NCBI GenBank assembly: GCA_030019435.1
Contig: JASEEV010000020.1
Coordinates: 1-33,068 of the forward strand
Reading direction: 5' to 3'
Source: Methanocellales archaeon
GTDB lineage: Archaea > Halobacteriota > UBA148
Length of the DNA: 33,068 nucleotides
Of the stretch, positions 1 to 7,341 are shown one piece after another. The stretch's first letter is position 1. The number at the start of each line of letters is the position of its first letter. The position numbers were made by a program, and so were the translations under genes. The notes beneath the pieces are model-generated. The model searched no databases. It was not told the DNA's origin and was given only the letters and a program-made list of their open reading frames with translations.

Positions 1-150
1 ATATACTTGTTCGTATACAATTCATCCATCCCCTGTTGTTGGTTTTCTGTTATCACTCAGGGGATACCTACTTTTATAAGAGTTTGCATTAAGCTAGTGG
101 AGTTGAGAGGAAAGGTTTTCTACAGAGCCCAAATTTTTATAACAGGTAAT

Positions 151-381
151 ACGTTTCCAGAGGAGATTTGCATAAAGCCCATTCTTTCGAGCTGTCCGCT
201 AGATGGCGTTGTTCTCGACCCTTTCCTGGGAAGAGGCACGACCATGAAGGTGGCCCGAGATCTAGGTCGAAATTCGATTGGGATAGAAATTCAGCCAGAT
301 TATCTGCCGATCATCAAGAAGTACCTTGAAATAGATCAGCAACGCTTTGGAGTGACGCATGAGATCGTTGAAAAACGATAG
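151..381 (+). pseudogene. DNA methyltransferase, C-terminal remnant
   Basis: The frame encodes the C-terminal part of a site-specific N4-cytosine/N6-adenine DNA methyltransferase: a TFPEEI-x-KPIL segment, the S-adenosylmethionine-binding DPFLGRGTT motif, and the usual following GRNSIGIEIQPDYL. These match the end of the common SAM-dependent methylase family. The family normally has 150-250 residues before this point with a DPPY-type catalytic motif. Here the homologous part begins near base 151 and the open frame upstream (from base 7) has no recognisable methylase sequence. The gene therefore looks 5'-truncated by insertion or rearrangement and is probably inactive. The window edge lies only 150 bases away, so the missing part could exist elsewhere. 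Confidence 0.7.
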
Positions 382-431
382 AGAAGCATCGTATTTTTCC
401 GTCTTCGTTGATATAGTATGGAGGAACAAAA

Positions 432-686
432 ATGACTAAAAAATGCACATTCTGCCCAAAAGAGGCGGTCATAGAGTACGACGGCGACACAGCCCTCTGC
501 GACGAGCACGACTCCGCCATAAAGGCCGCAGCCCTTCAAGAGGTCTTGCAGTACCTCAACGACATGATCGAGATCGAGGACATAGAGAGCTTCGATGACT
601 TCAAGAGGAAGCTGAAGGAGATCGGGCAGCCCCACATCTCTACAAGCAGAGTACAAGCAGAGGTATCAGAAATCAAGGAGAAATAG
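432..686 (+). CDS. Small zinc-motif protein upstream of nucleotidyltransferase
   Basis: An 84-residue protein of unknown function. The N-terminus carries C5-x2-C8 and C23-x2-H26, a likely single zinc-binding knuckle, followed by a mostly helical, acidic region (EIEDIESFDDFKRKLKE). ATG is preceded by GGAGG at 421-425. Its stop codon abuts the ATG of the nucleotidyltransferase at 687, so the two are almost certainly co-translated. The position suggests a partner or antitoxin-like role, as seen for small proteins paired with MNT-type nucleotidyltransferases, but no HEPN or known antitoxin motif is visible. That functional idea is inference. Confidence 0.7.
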   Translation: MTKKCTFCPKEAVIEYDGDTALCDEHDSAIKAAALQEVLQYLNDMIEIEDIESFDDFKRKLKEIGQPHISTSRVQAEVSEIKEK

Positions 687-1079
687 ATGCAAAAGATAAA
701 AGGATTCCTGCGTGAGTTCGGCCGGAGAGCAGCGGAGTACGATGCAGTCGAGTCGGCCGTCCTCTTCGGCTCGGCAGCCAACGGAACGTGGCACCCTGGG
801 TCGGATCTGGACATTGTGGTCGTGCTGTCCCACAATGACGATAAGGTCAAGAAAGAGCTGGTCGACCTGTTCTGGGAGCTCGACAAAAAATATGGGACCG
901 GCATTATAGACGCACACGCAATGCACCCCCCGATAATCTTCCTGGACAGGAAGTGGAAAAAGAGGATATTCGCAAAGGCGTTATCAAGCTACAGATTTCT
1001 GCGACTCTTCCAGGCGTTCGACAGGGTGCAGAAGCGGCTCAAGAGATTCGCTCCAAGATACCGGTTTTTCTACGGATAA
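687..1079 (+). CDS. MNT-type nucleotidyltransferase domain protein
   Basis: A 130-residue minimal nucleotidyltransferase of the DNA polymerase beta superfamily. The signature is visible: LFGSAANG around residues 26-33, then SDLDIVV with the metal-binding D40 and D42, and a plausible third carboxylate at D75 (IIDAH). The C-terminus is basic (KKRIF, VQKRLKRF). Such proteins transfer nucleotides to proteins or small molecules, and many act as the antitoxin in MNT-HEPN pairs by AMPylating the toxin. Here the coupled neighbour is a zinc-motif protein rather than a HEPN protein. The ribosome-binding site AAGGAG lies at 675-680. A T-run at 1080-1085 follows the stop and may terminate transcription. 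Confidence 0.8.
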   Translation: MQKIKGFLREFGRRAAEYDAVESAVLFGSAANGTWHPGSDLDIVVVLSHNDDKVKKELVDLFWELDKKYGTGIIDAHAMHPPIIFLDRKWKKRIFAKALSSYRFLRLFQAFDRVQKRLKRFAPRYRFFYG

Positions 1080-1102
1080 TTTTTTACATCCTAGAGTTGT
1101 AG

Positions 1103-1128
1103 TGCACATCCATCGTGTACATCCATGT
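1103..1128. repeat. Tandem 13-base repeat in gene-free stretch
   Basis: Two adjacent copies of TGYACATCCATSK (1103-1115 and 1116-1128). A looser relative occurs near 1270-1283. They lie in the gene-poor stretch 1080-1348, where I see no credible gene: open frames there are short and compositionally arbitrary. The function is unknown; these could be regulatory or leftover mobile-element sequence. Confidence 0.5.
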
Positions 1129-1348
1129 CGTTCTACAATTGTGGATGGTGTTCGTGTTGGAAGTGGTTTTTCATACCCAAGACGGGTACCCTTTCCATCT
1201 CATCACAAGCTCTCTGCACACCCATCGAACTAACGCCACCTTTTATTGAAGATGTATCCATAATTTTAGGTGTGTATGTCCATCTCTCGTGGATGTATTC
1301 CATCCTACGAATACGTTTTCAGAGATCGTGAAGAGTTTTCACGACTAG

Positions 1349-1701
1349 AAGGAGCAGAAGCCGACGGAAAAACCGTCGGTGGCTCCGACGGAAGTCCCGT
1401 CGGAAAAGCCTACAACCCCCCCACCGTAGGGGGGTAATAAGGAGGAACCGACGCAGCCTCCGACGGAAAACCTACGGAAACTCCTAAGGAAACCGTAGAG
1501 TGGTTCTGCAAAGAGCATGGAGCAGTCATTCCTGAGGAAAGAAAGGGAAGGATGTTCTGACCTATGTGCAGAAGGTTGGTGAGCAAGAAGTCCTATCAGA
1601 GAAAGCAACCCCTCTCTATCCCCACGATTGATGAGGAGATCATCAAGCAAGCCTTTCTGGGCATATACGGCGTCAGCGATCGGTACAGAAGTGAATTTTG
1701 A
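1349..1701 (+). pseudogene. Decayed Pro/Thr-rich linker and zinc-motif gene
   Basis: Reading from 1349 gives PTEKPS/APTEVPSEKPTTPPP repeats, a TAG at 1427, then more of the same in the same frame (EEPTQPPTE) up to about 1468. One base lost in the A-run at 1467-1470 would move the frame to KPTETPKETVEWFCKEHGAV, which continues to a TGA at 1558. After it the frame still reads sensibly (PMCRRL ... IDEEIIKQAFLGIYGV) to a TGA at 1699. Repeats like these are typical of extracytoplasmic linkers. C-x2-H followed later by [stop]-x2-C suggests a broken zinc site. Two in-frame stops plus a frameshift argue for a pseudogene. A C-rich/G-rich hairpin sits at 1415-1435. Confidence 0.5.
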
Positions 1702-1974
1702 GTATAATAAAGGGTCTCAAAAAGCCCCTTAGATATGTTTGAGATCCTCATCAGGACCTCCTCAGCTTCTCTCCAGAGCCTGTAGAGCCAAAAAACCCTA
1801 ATATGGTTAAGGTCCTTACCAGCTCCTCCGTAGGACCCTCCTGCGGCTCCCCACTATGCCTCCACAGAGGCCCCACAAAAACCCTTATAATATCCTCTGC
1901 GTGTGCATCCACTGTGGTGCCACAAATAGTGAAGATTGATAGAGGAGACAGGTATAAGAACCACGGTAGGGTAA
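1702..1974. other. Gene-free stretch with C-rich near-repeats
   Basis: I see no gene here. The plus strand has repeated CTCCTCAG/CTCCTCCG-type segments between about 1745 and 1855 and AT-rich TATA-like elements near 1701-1708 and 1884-1893 with no obvious downstream gene. A short open frame at 1803-1988 has a compositionally arbitrary translation and overlaps the regulator gene, so it is not called. Confidence 0.4.
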
Positions 1975-2268
1975 CTAACGAGGAGTAGGGGGCGTGGCTA
2001 TCCCATATTTTTCCAGCAAATCCACTCCATTATCTGTGATCCTCAGAAAAGACCGCCTGCCATCCATATAGTAATCCCCTTTGACATATCCTGCCTTCTT
2101 CAGCTTGTTTACGTTGTAAACCATCGTGCTTCTGCTTATCTTCAAACTCTTCCTCAACACATGCTGAGGCACCCCCCTCCCCCTTTCACGTGTCTCATAC
2201 AATCTTTTTAGTATCTCCACTCTGGTTGAATTGTCTATTATTTCCAGCTCGATTTTGTCTATGGACAT
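1975..2268 (-). CDS. Small winged-helix transcriptional regulator
   Basis: A 97-residue DNA-binding protein. Residues ~15-90 form a winged helix: TRVEILKRLYE as first helix, VLRKSLKISRSTMVYNVNKLKKAG as the helix-turn-helix, and GDYYMDGRRSFLRIT as the wing, ending in a short helix (LLEKYG). It resembles archaeal ArsR/MarR-like single-domain regulators. It stands alone on the minus strand between a decayed region and the integrase. The ATG lies next to an ATATATAT tract with no ribosome-binding site, so the message is probably leaderless or nearly so. The target is unknown; a mobile-element regulator is plausible from context. Confidence 0.8.
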   Translation of the reverse strand: MSIDKIELEIIDNSTRVEILKRLYETRERGRGVPQHVLRKSLKISRSTMVYNVNKLKKAGYVKGDYYMDGRRSFLRITDNGVDLLEKYGIATPPTPR

Positions 2269-2299
2269 ATATATATCATACGGTCATAGTTGTTCGTCG

Positions 2300-2309
2300 G
2301 ATATATAGA
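2300..2309 (-). promoter_or_regulatory. TATA box for winged-helix regulator
   Basis: On the minus strand the sequence CTATATATCC lies about 32-41 bases upstream of the regulator ATG, a fit for a TATA box with transcription starting a few bases before the start codon. A direct repeat of TCATA (2276-2280 and 2284-2288) lies between it and the gene and could be an operator. Confidence 0.45.
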
Positions 2310-2363
2310 TTGGTTATTGTCTGATTTTTAGATCGACTTTAGATAGGTTTTCAAAAGATTTTA

Positions 2364-2439
2364 GGGAGGCAAAAGGCTGAAATTAGGCTGACGAAATGTT
2401 GATGAAAGGAAGGCAAAAGTTAAGGGTTAGGCTGAAGAA
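2364..2439. repeat. Imperfect direct repeat downstream of integrase
   Basis: Two imperfect copies of a roughly 32-base unit, GGAGGCAAAAGG...TTAGGCTGACGAA at 2364-2395 and GGAAGGCAAAAG...TTAGGCTGAAGAA at 2407-2439. They lie in the 274-base gap between the regulator and the 3' end of the integrase gene. Position suggests recombinase arm sites, an attachment region or iterons. No coding potential is seen in 2269-2542. Confidence 0.45.
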
Positions 2440-2542
2440 GATAAGGCTTTAGGACTATGGATAGTACATGGTGCCATCAATTGGAAACTAAATTGAGGAC
2501 GTGAACATGACAAAAAAGCCGAAAGCACGACCTGGGGGCTGA

Positions 2543-3832
2543 TTAGCTATCCGTCAACCTTCGCTTTTTTGTTCCGGAACTCAGATCGGGAGCGAGTTCA
2601 TCGATGATGGTTGCCCAATGGGTGCCTTGTAACATCTCACTCAGGACAACTTTAGGTCCATGTTTGAGGAGCCACTTCGCTGTGACCGTCTTGATCTCCT
2701 CGTCTTCGAGCATCCGAGATAAGAGGTGATCCTTGATCGTTAGTTTCTCCATGCCCTCTACTCGCTCCTGTAGTTTGATCGCGGCCTTGACATCCAATAC
2801 AGCACTGCATTTATTACAGAATTTTGCTGTGGATGGATTTTTGGTCTCGCACCTGGGGCATTTCTTTGGAGTAAGTGGACGCTCCTCGATCTTCTCTTTC
2901 TCCTCTATCAAGCCATGCCTAGCTAACACCTTCTTATCCACATCCGCCCCACTTAGATGCACATAAATCGCAGGCATTTGAGAACTTCCAGTCCATCCTG
3001 CCATCACCTTCATGTCTGATTCTGTGAAATCGTCTTTAGCCCATTCGGTTATCCTGGAATGCCTGAACAAATGTGGGTGCACCCTCTTATCTATCCCAGC
3101 TCGTTTAGCCAACTTTTTGACCAGTCTGTTCAAGCCATCATAACCAAGAGGATCCCCATATCCTTTTTTGCCCAAGTTTATGAATAAAGGACTGTCTGAC
3201 TTCTTTTGTGGATGTATGTTCATCCATGCAGTGAGATCCGGGACAGAATCAATTAGCCTGATCCTTCTCATGCCAGTTTTGCCCTTGACCATGATCACAG
3301 CGCCGTATTTATCGAACTGAACGTTTCGGTTTCTTAAACCAAGTATCTCCTCTGCCCTACATGCAGATTCATACAGACACATTATGAGAGCTCTGTCCCG
3401 TAGATTATCTGCAACATCCACTATCGCTTTGACATCGTTGGGCGTTAGGAGTTCCTCCGGTAGCTTTTGGTTATTGTTACCTCTCGTGGTCTTGAGCCAC
3501 TTGACAACTGGGGGGTATTCACCCTCTAGCTGATAGAGCCACTTGTAAAAGCGCTTGAGACACACCTTATACAAGGATAGGGATGAAGGGGCTATGCTCA
3601 GCCCATTGACGAATGCCATGATATCGCTTTTTGTAGCATCTTTGTATGGCCTTTTCAGATGTGCACCAAATTCCCTCAACATATATAGGTAGTTCAGCCT
3701 GCCTCTTGCACTCATGTTATTTGCAGCGCACTCCTGTTCATATTGCCTCAAAACATCCTTTTGCGCATCCAATAACTCAGGAGAGTTTAAGATGCGCTCC
3801 ATCTGTCTGGTTATCCTTTCTTTTTTCATCAC
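2543..3832 (-). CDS. Tyrosine recombinase/integrase with C-terminal zinc ribbon
   Basis: A 429-residue phage-integrase/XerC-D family recombinase. Residues ~20-115 are the SAM-like core-binding domain; residues ~125-305 are the catalytic domain. Visible catalytic positions are R159 (ESACRAEEIL), the beta-hairpin lysine in KGKTGMRR (183-190), H254-x-x-R257 (HLFRHSR), W280 in place of the common histidine (AGWTGSS) and nucleophile Y290 (AIYVHLSG). After it comes an extra zinc ribbon with CPRC at 325-328 and CNKC at 339-342, then a ~85-residue helical tail. The family cuts and rejoins DNA at attachment sites. No tRNA adjoins it, so the target site is not evident. It marks the left region as mobile or formerly mobile. 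Confidence 0.92.
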   Translation of the reverse strand: MMKKERITRQMERILNSPELLDAQKDVLRQYEQECAANNMSARGRLNYLYMLREFGAHLKRPYKDATKSDIMAFVNGLSIAPSSLSLYKVCLKRFYKWLYQLEGEYPPVVKWLKTTRGNNNQKLPEELLTPNDVKAIVDVADNLRDRALIMCLYESACRAEEILGLRNRNVQFDKYGAVIMVKGKTGMRRIRLIDSVPDLTAWMNIHPQKKSDSPLFINLGKKGYGDPLGYDGLNRLVKKLAKRAGIDKRVHPHLFRHSRITEWAKDDFTESDMKVMAGWTGSSQMPAIYVHLSGADVDKKVLARHGLIEEKEKIEERPLTPKKCPRCETKNPSTAKFCNKCSAVLDVKAAIKLQERVEGMEKLTIKDHLLSRMLEDEEIKTVTAKWLLKHGPKVVLSEMLQGTHWATIIDELAPDLSSGTKKRRLTDS

Positions 3833-3850
3833 TCAGTATGTTAGATTACA

Positions 3851-3863
3851 TATTATATAAACT
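3851..3863 (-). promoter_or_regulatory. TATA box of the integrase gene
   Basis: Minus-strand AGTTTATATAATA lies 19-31 bases before the integrase ATG, the usual distance for an archaeal promoter giving a leaderless or very short-leader transcript. Confidence 0.6.
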
Positions 3864-3984
3864 TGTCTCTGAGACGAGCATGTCCGAAGTAGGTTTGCCA
3901 GTAGCTAGAGGAGCGAAAAAACTCTTCAACCTCTAGTCTCACAGTTCGATTTTCTCATCAAAACTTCCAGATCGCGTTGGCTCT

Positions 3985-5430
3985 TCAACCCTTCACCACG
4001 CCCATTGGTATCAGCTTGGCAACGGTCTTACTTATGCCAGCGACCTCGCAAACCCTGACAACTTCATGGATGTCTTTATACACGCCAGGCGCCTCTTCCG
4101 CCAGCACCTTCCAAGATGCAGATCGTACGAATATGTCCTTGCTCGCTAGGTTTGCCTTTACCCGCTCGCCCCTGAATTGTTTCAGCGCACTATGTCTCGA
4201 CATGAGGCGCCCTGCGCCATGGCAGACCGAGCTAAAAGTTTCTTCTTCAGCCATTTTTGTTCCTACTAATACATAGCTTGCGGACCCCATATCGCCTGGC
4301 ACGAGCACTGGTTGACCTACGCTGCGGTAATCCTTTGGGATGTCCATAGAGCCAGGACCGAAGCATCTCGTCCCCCCTTTTCTGTGCACATACGCTTTTA
4401 TTTTCTCACCGTCTATGACGTGCTCCTCTAGCTTGCCGATGTTATGTGCCACATCATAGACGACCTCTATACCAATGTCCTCTTGACTCATGCCGAGGAT
4501 CTTGGTCATGCTCTCTCTCACCCAGTGGTTTATCATCTGCCTGTTACACCATGCGAAGTTCGCTGCGCAGCTCATCGCCGCAAAATAATCCTCACATTCC
4601 TTCGTTCCAGCAGGAGCATACACTAGTTCACGATCAGGTAGCTTTGCCACCTCTTCTCTAAACTTCATCTCCAATATCCGCAGATAATCCGTGCACACTT
4701 GGTGTCCGAAGCCTCTGGAGCCGGTGTGAATCATCACACAAATTTGATCCTCATGTGAGATGCCAAAAGTCCTTGCAATATCCGGCTGGTAGATTTTATC
4801 CACCCTTTGGATCTCCAGAAAATGATTTCCTGCTCCTAGGGAACCAAGCTGTGGTGCGCCCCTTTGCATAGCCTTGGATGATATTTTCTCTGAGTTAGCT
4901 GATTTCATACAACCTTTTTCTTCCAAATGCTCTATGTCTTTCTCAGTCCCATAGCCATGTTCGACTGCCCATCTAGCCCCCATCTCCAGCACTTCGCAAA
5001 TCTCTCGCGTCGACAATCTGATCTTTCCTCCCTTGCCGACGCCGGAGGGCACGTTATGGAATATCTCCACCACCAACGACTCCAGCACTGGTCTTATGTC
5101 GCCAGACCTCAGATTCGTTCTTAGCAGGCGGACACCGCAGTTGATGTCAAAACCAATTCCGCCTGGAGAAAGTCCACCGCTTTGGGCATCCAAGGCGGCG
5201 ACGCCTCCTATGGGAAAACCATAGCCGAAATGCATGTCCGGCAGTGCAATAGAATGCTTGTGGATTCCTGGCAGGCAGGCAACATTTGCAGCCTGCTCTA
5301 CCGCCCCCTCTTCTACCTGCGTTAACAATTTGTCTGATAAGAAAATCCATGCCGGTGCATTCATCCCCTTAACGGTGCCTTGGGGCAGTTCCCACAGGCA
5401 ATCGCCAAGCTTTTTCAATTTCTCTTTCAA
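3985..5430 (-). CDS. rtcB: RtcB RNA-splicing ligase
   Basis: A 481-residue GTP-dependent ligase that joins 2',3'-cyclic phosphate and 5'-OH RNA ends, the step that seals tRNA exons after archaeal intron excision. Length and residues match the well-studied archaeal enzyme: D95 and C98 (GFDINCGV) and H203 (GAGNHF), a further metal histidine in MIHTGSRG, H329 (DVAHNIG), and the guanylated histidine H404 in CHGAGR. No intein is present. The start is TTG; the region MKEKLKKLGDCLWELPQG aligns with the family N-terminus, so I keep it. Divergently transcribed from nrdD. A sealed tRNA-Leu in this window would be a natural substrate. Confidence 0.96.
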   Translation of the reverse strand: MKEKLKKLGDCLWELPQGTVKGMNAPAWIFLSDKLLTQVEEGAVEQAANVACLPGIHKHSIALPDMHFGYGFPIGGVAALDAQSGGLSPGGIGFDINCGVRLLRTNLRSGDIRPVLESLVVEIFHNVPSGVGKGGKIRLSTREICEVLEMGARWAVEHGYGTEKDIEHLEEKGCMKSANSEKISSKAMQRGAPQLGSLGAGNHFLEIQRVDKIYQPDIARTFGISHEDQICVMIHTGSRGFGHQVCTDYLRILEMKFREEVAKLPDRELVYAPAGTKECEDYFAAMSCAANFAWCNRQMINHWVRESMTKILGMSQEDIGIEVVYDVAHNIGKLEEHVIDGEKIKAYVHRKGGTRCFGPGSMDIPKDYRSVGQPVLVPGDMGSASYVLVGTKMAEEETFSSVCHGAGRLMSRHSALKQFRGERVKANLASKDIFVRSASWKVLAEEAPGVYKDIHEVVRVCEVAGISKTVAKLIPMGVVKG

Positions 5431-5450
5431 GATAATCGCCTTTATTTCTT

Positions 5451-5460
5451 CTATTTATCA
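5451..5460. promoter_or_regulatory. Shared AT-rich promoter between rtcB and nrdD
   Basis: The sequence CTATTTATCA reads TGATAAATAG on the minus strand, 21-30 bases upstream of the rtcB TTG (leaderless spacing). On the plus strand the same tract could serve as the TATA box for nrdD with a start near 5480. Only about 75 bases separate the two start codons. Confidence 0.4.
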
Positions 5461-5505
5461 ATCTTTATGTATTTTGAGGACAAGAGATATAAGCTAGTGC
5501 CCAAG

Positions 5506-7287
5506 ATGTCGGATGAGGTAGACCAACTGGACAAGGATCTAAGAGAATTGGTGGATGATGTTCTTGAGCGTAGCAGTTGGTTGCTAAAGGAGAACTCAAA
5601 TACCAGGGTCAGCCCGTCTCTGATAGACTTGCATGTGACTTCTCAGGCGAAAAAGGCATATGCGCTGAAAAGGCTTTATTCCAAGCAAGTTGCGCAAGCT
5701 CACATGGATGGGTACATGCACATCCACGATCTGCACAATCCTTTCAAGCCATATTGTGCTGGGCATGATGCCCGCATATTTCTGCTCGATGGGCTACGAT
5801 TCCCAGATGCTAGGAGCCATCCAGCAAAAAAATTTGATGCCGCCGTCTATCACACGATGGCATACATGTTTCATTCTCAGCAGTTTTTTGCAGGAGCACA
5901 AGCCATAGACGTGTTTAATTGGCTACTTGCACCCCACCTCTCTCATGACCGTCTGGATTATAACAGGGTGAAGCAAATCCTACAAGGATTCATTTTTCAG
6001 ATGAACCAGTCCAATCGCATTGGATCCCAGAGTGCATTTACAAATCTAGGGCTTCGCATCAGATGTCCACCTTATCTGGGGGATGAGAAAGCAATATGGG
6101 CTGGTCATAGGCTAAAGGATACGTATGCGGACTTTGAGGATGAAGCACGCATGATATACCAAGCGATAATGGAAGTGCTTGGCGAAGGCGATGCAGATGG
6201 TGCTCCCTTTACCTTTCCATTGGTGACCACAGCCATCACTTCCAATTTGGACAGAAACGATCCGTTATGGAAAAGTACGATGGAAGCCACAGCCAGCACA
6301 GGCGCACCATATTTCCTAAACCTAACGACGGACTATCTCCAAGAGGGTTTCGTCCAAGCGATGTGTTGCCGACTGCTTGTTGCCCATTCAGGAGGCATAT
6401 GGACGGCTGGGGGGATGGGTACTGGATCTAACAAAGTGATCACATTGAATCTCCCAAGAATCGCTCTCGAAAGTAAAGATGAGTCGAGTTTTTTCGAGTT
6501 GCTGGATGACAAAATGGAGGTCACTAGGGCAGGATTGCTCCAGAGCAATGAGATCATCAAGAGGTCATTGGATGAATGGCAGATCCTGCCATGGCTGAAG
6601 ATGAAGACGAGAGATGGGCAGCCATACTATGATTTTGAGCAAAGGCGATTAACGTTCGGGATGGTTGGACTGAATGAATGTCTATCGAATCTGATCGGTG
6701 AGCCCATCACATCAGAGAACGGTCACAAGCTCGGGCTGAGGATAATCAAACATATGCATGAGCAGATCGAAAGTTATTCTGAAAAAGATGGCGTGACATA
6801 TACCTTTGAGCAAACGCCTGCTGAATCTGCTGCGCATCGACTTGCGATGATCGATAGATCAAAGTTTCCAAGGGCAAACGTTCAAGGAACTGCTGATAAG
6901 GTGTATTACACCAACAGCACGCATGTTCCATATGCCTCAGACATCCCTCTGATCGACAAAATCTCCATAGAGGCGGAGTTCCACCCATACTTCACCGGTG
7001 GAACCATGTGCCATATTTGGATGGGTGAGAGTCGTCCAGACCCAGCTGGGCTGAATGAGTTCGTCAAAAAGTTATCGAAAACCAAATTGGCTTACTTCTG
7101 TTTCTCGCCAGATTTCAGCGTGTGCGAGAACAATCACGTTTCCAGAGGCAAAAAAGAGCGTTGCCAAACATGTGATGGGGCGATGGTCACATATATATCC
7201 CGGGTTACAGGATACTTCGGTCGCACAACTCAGTGGAACCCAGGTAAGCAAGAGGAATACGGAAGGCGACATAGATATTCGTTGTGA
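5506..7287 (+). CDS. nrdD: Anaerobic ribonucleoside-triphosphate reductase
   Basis: Class III ribonucleotide reductase, a glycyl-radical enzyme that makes deoxyribonucleotides without oxygen. From the ATG at 5506 it has 593 residues. Visible features are HIHDL near residue 73, the MCCRL cysteine pair C287/C288, GSNKVITLNLPRI typical of the barrel, a likely zinc site C540, H544, C553, C556, and RVTGYFGRT with the probable radical glycine G569, 24 residues from the end as usual. The N-terminal ATP-cone regulatory domain present in many homologues is absent. An upstream in-frame ATG (5467) exists but lies within the expected promoter. The activating enzyme NrdG is not in the window. Confidence 0.95.
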   Translation: MSDEVDQLDKDLRELVDDVLERSSWLLKENSNTRVSPSLIDLHVTSQAKKAYALKRLYSKQVAQAHMDGYMHIHDLHNPFKPYCAGHDARIFLLDGLRFPDARSHPAKKFDAAVYHTMAYMFHSQQFFAGAQAIDVFNWLLAPHLSHDRLDYNRVKQILQGFIFQMNQSNRIGSQSAFTNLGLRIRCPPYLGDEKAIWAGHRLKDTYADFEDEARMIYQAIMEVLGEGDADGAPFTFPLVTTAITSNLDRNDPLWKSTMEATASTGAPYFLNLTTDYLQEGFVQAMCCRLLVAHSGGIWTAGGMGTGSNKVITLNLPRIALESKDESSFFELLDDKMEVTRAGLLQSNEIIKRSLDEWQILPWLKMKTRDGQPYYDFEQRRLTFGMVGLNECLSNLIGEPITSENGHKLGLRIIKHMHEQIESYSEKDGVTYTFEQTPAESAAHRLAMIDRSKFPRANVQGTADKVYYTNSTHVPYASDIPLIDKISIEAEFHPYFTGGTMCHIWMGESRPDPAGLNEFVKKLSKTKLAYFCFSPDFSVCENNHVSRGKKERCQTCDGAMVTYISRVTGYFGRTTQWNPGKQEEYGRRHRYSL

Positions 7288-7290
7288 AAA

Positions 7291-7304
7291 CCTTTAAATA
7301 AAAG
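7291..7304 (+). promoter_or_regulatory. TATA/BRE promoter of ribosomal superoperon
   Basis: CCTTTAAATAAAAG contains a good archaeal TATA element (TTTAAATA at 7293-7300) with purines just upstream as in a BRE. The distance puts the start near 7320, about 20 bases before the first gene (7342). A second AT-rich element, CTATATATA, lies at 7311-7319. It probably drives the long run of genes that follows. Confidence 0.6.
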
Positions 7305-7341
7305 ACACTACTATATATACGGAAACACATGGATAACAGCA

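Noticed and set aside
1125-1331. 68-residue open frame
   Set aside because: Arbitrary composition, no ribosome-binding site, no similarity I recognise.
1427-1560. Pyrrolysine at TAG 1427 or selenocysteine at TGA 1558 in the decayed gene
   Set aside because: TAG and TGA serve as ordinary stops throughout the window, no SECIS-like element is visible, and a frameshift lies between the two.
1345-1650. 101-residue minus-strand open frame rich in Gly/Val/Ser
   Set aside because: It is the antisense shadow of the Pro/Thr repeat remnant and has no recognisable domain.
2390-2440. Possible box C/D guide RNA (TTGATGA ... CTGA)
   Set aside because: The C box does not fit RTGATGA and no second box pair is evident.
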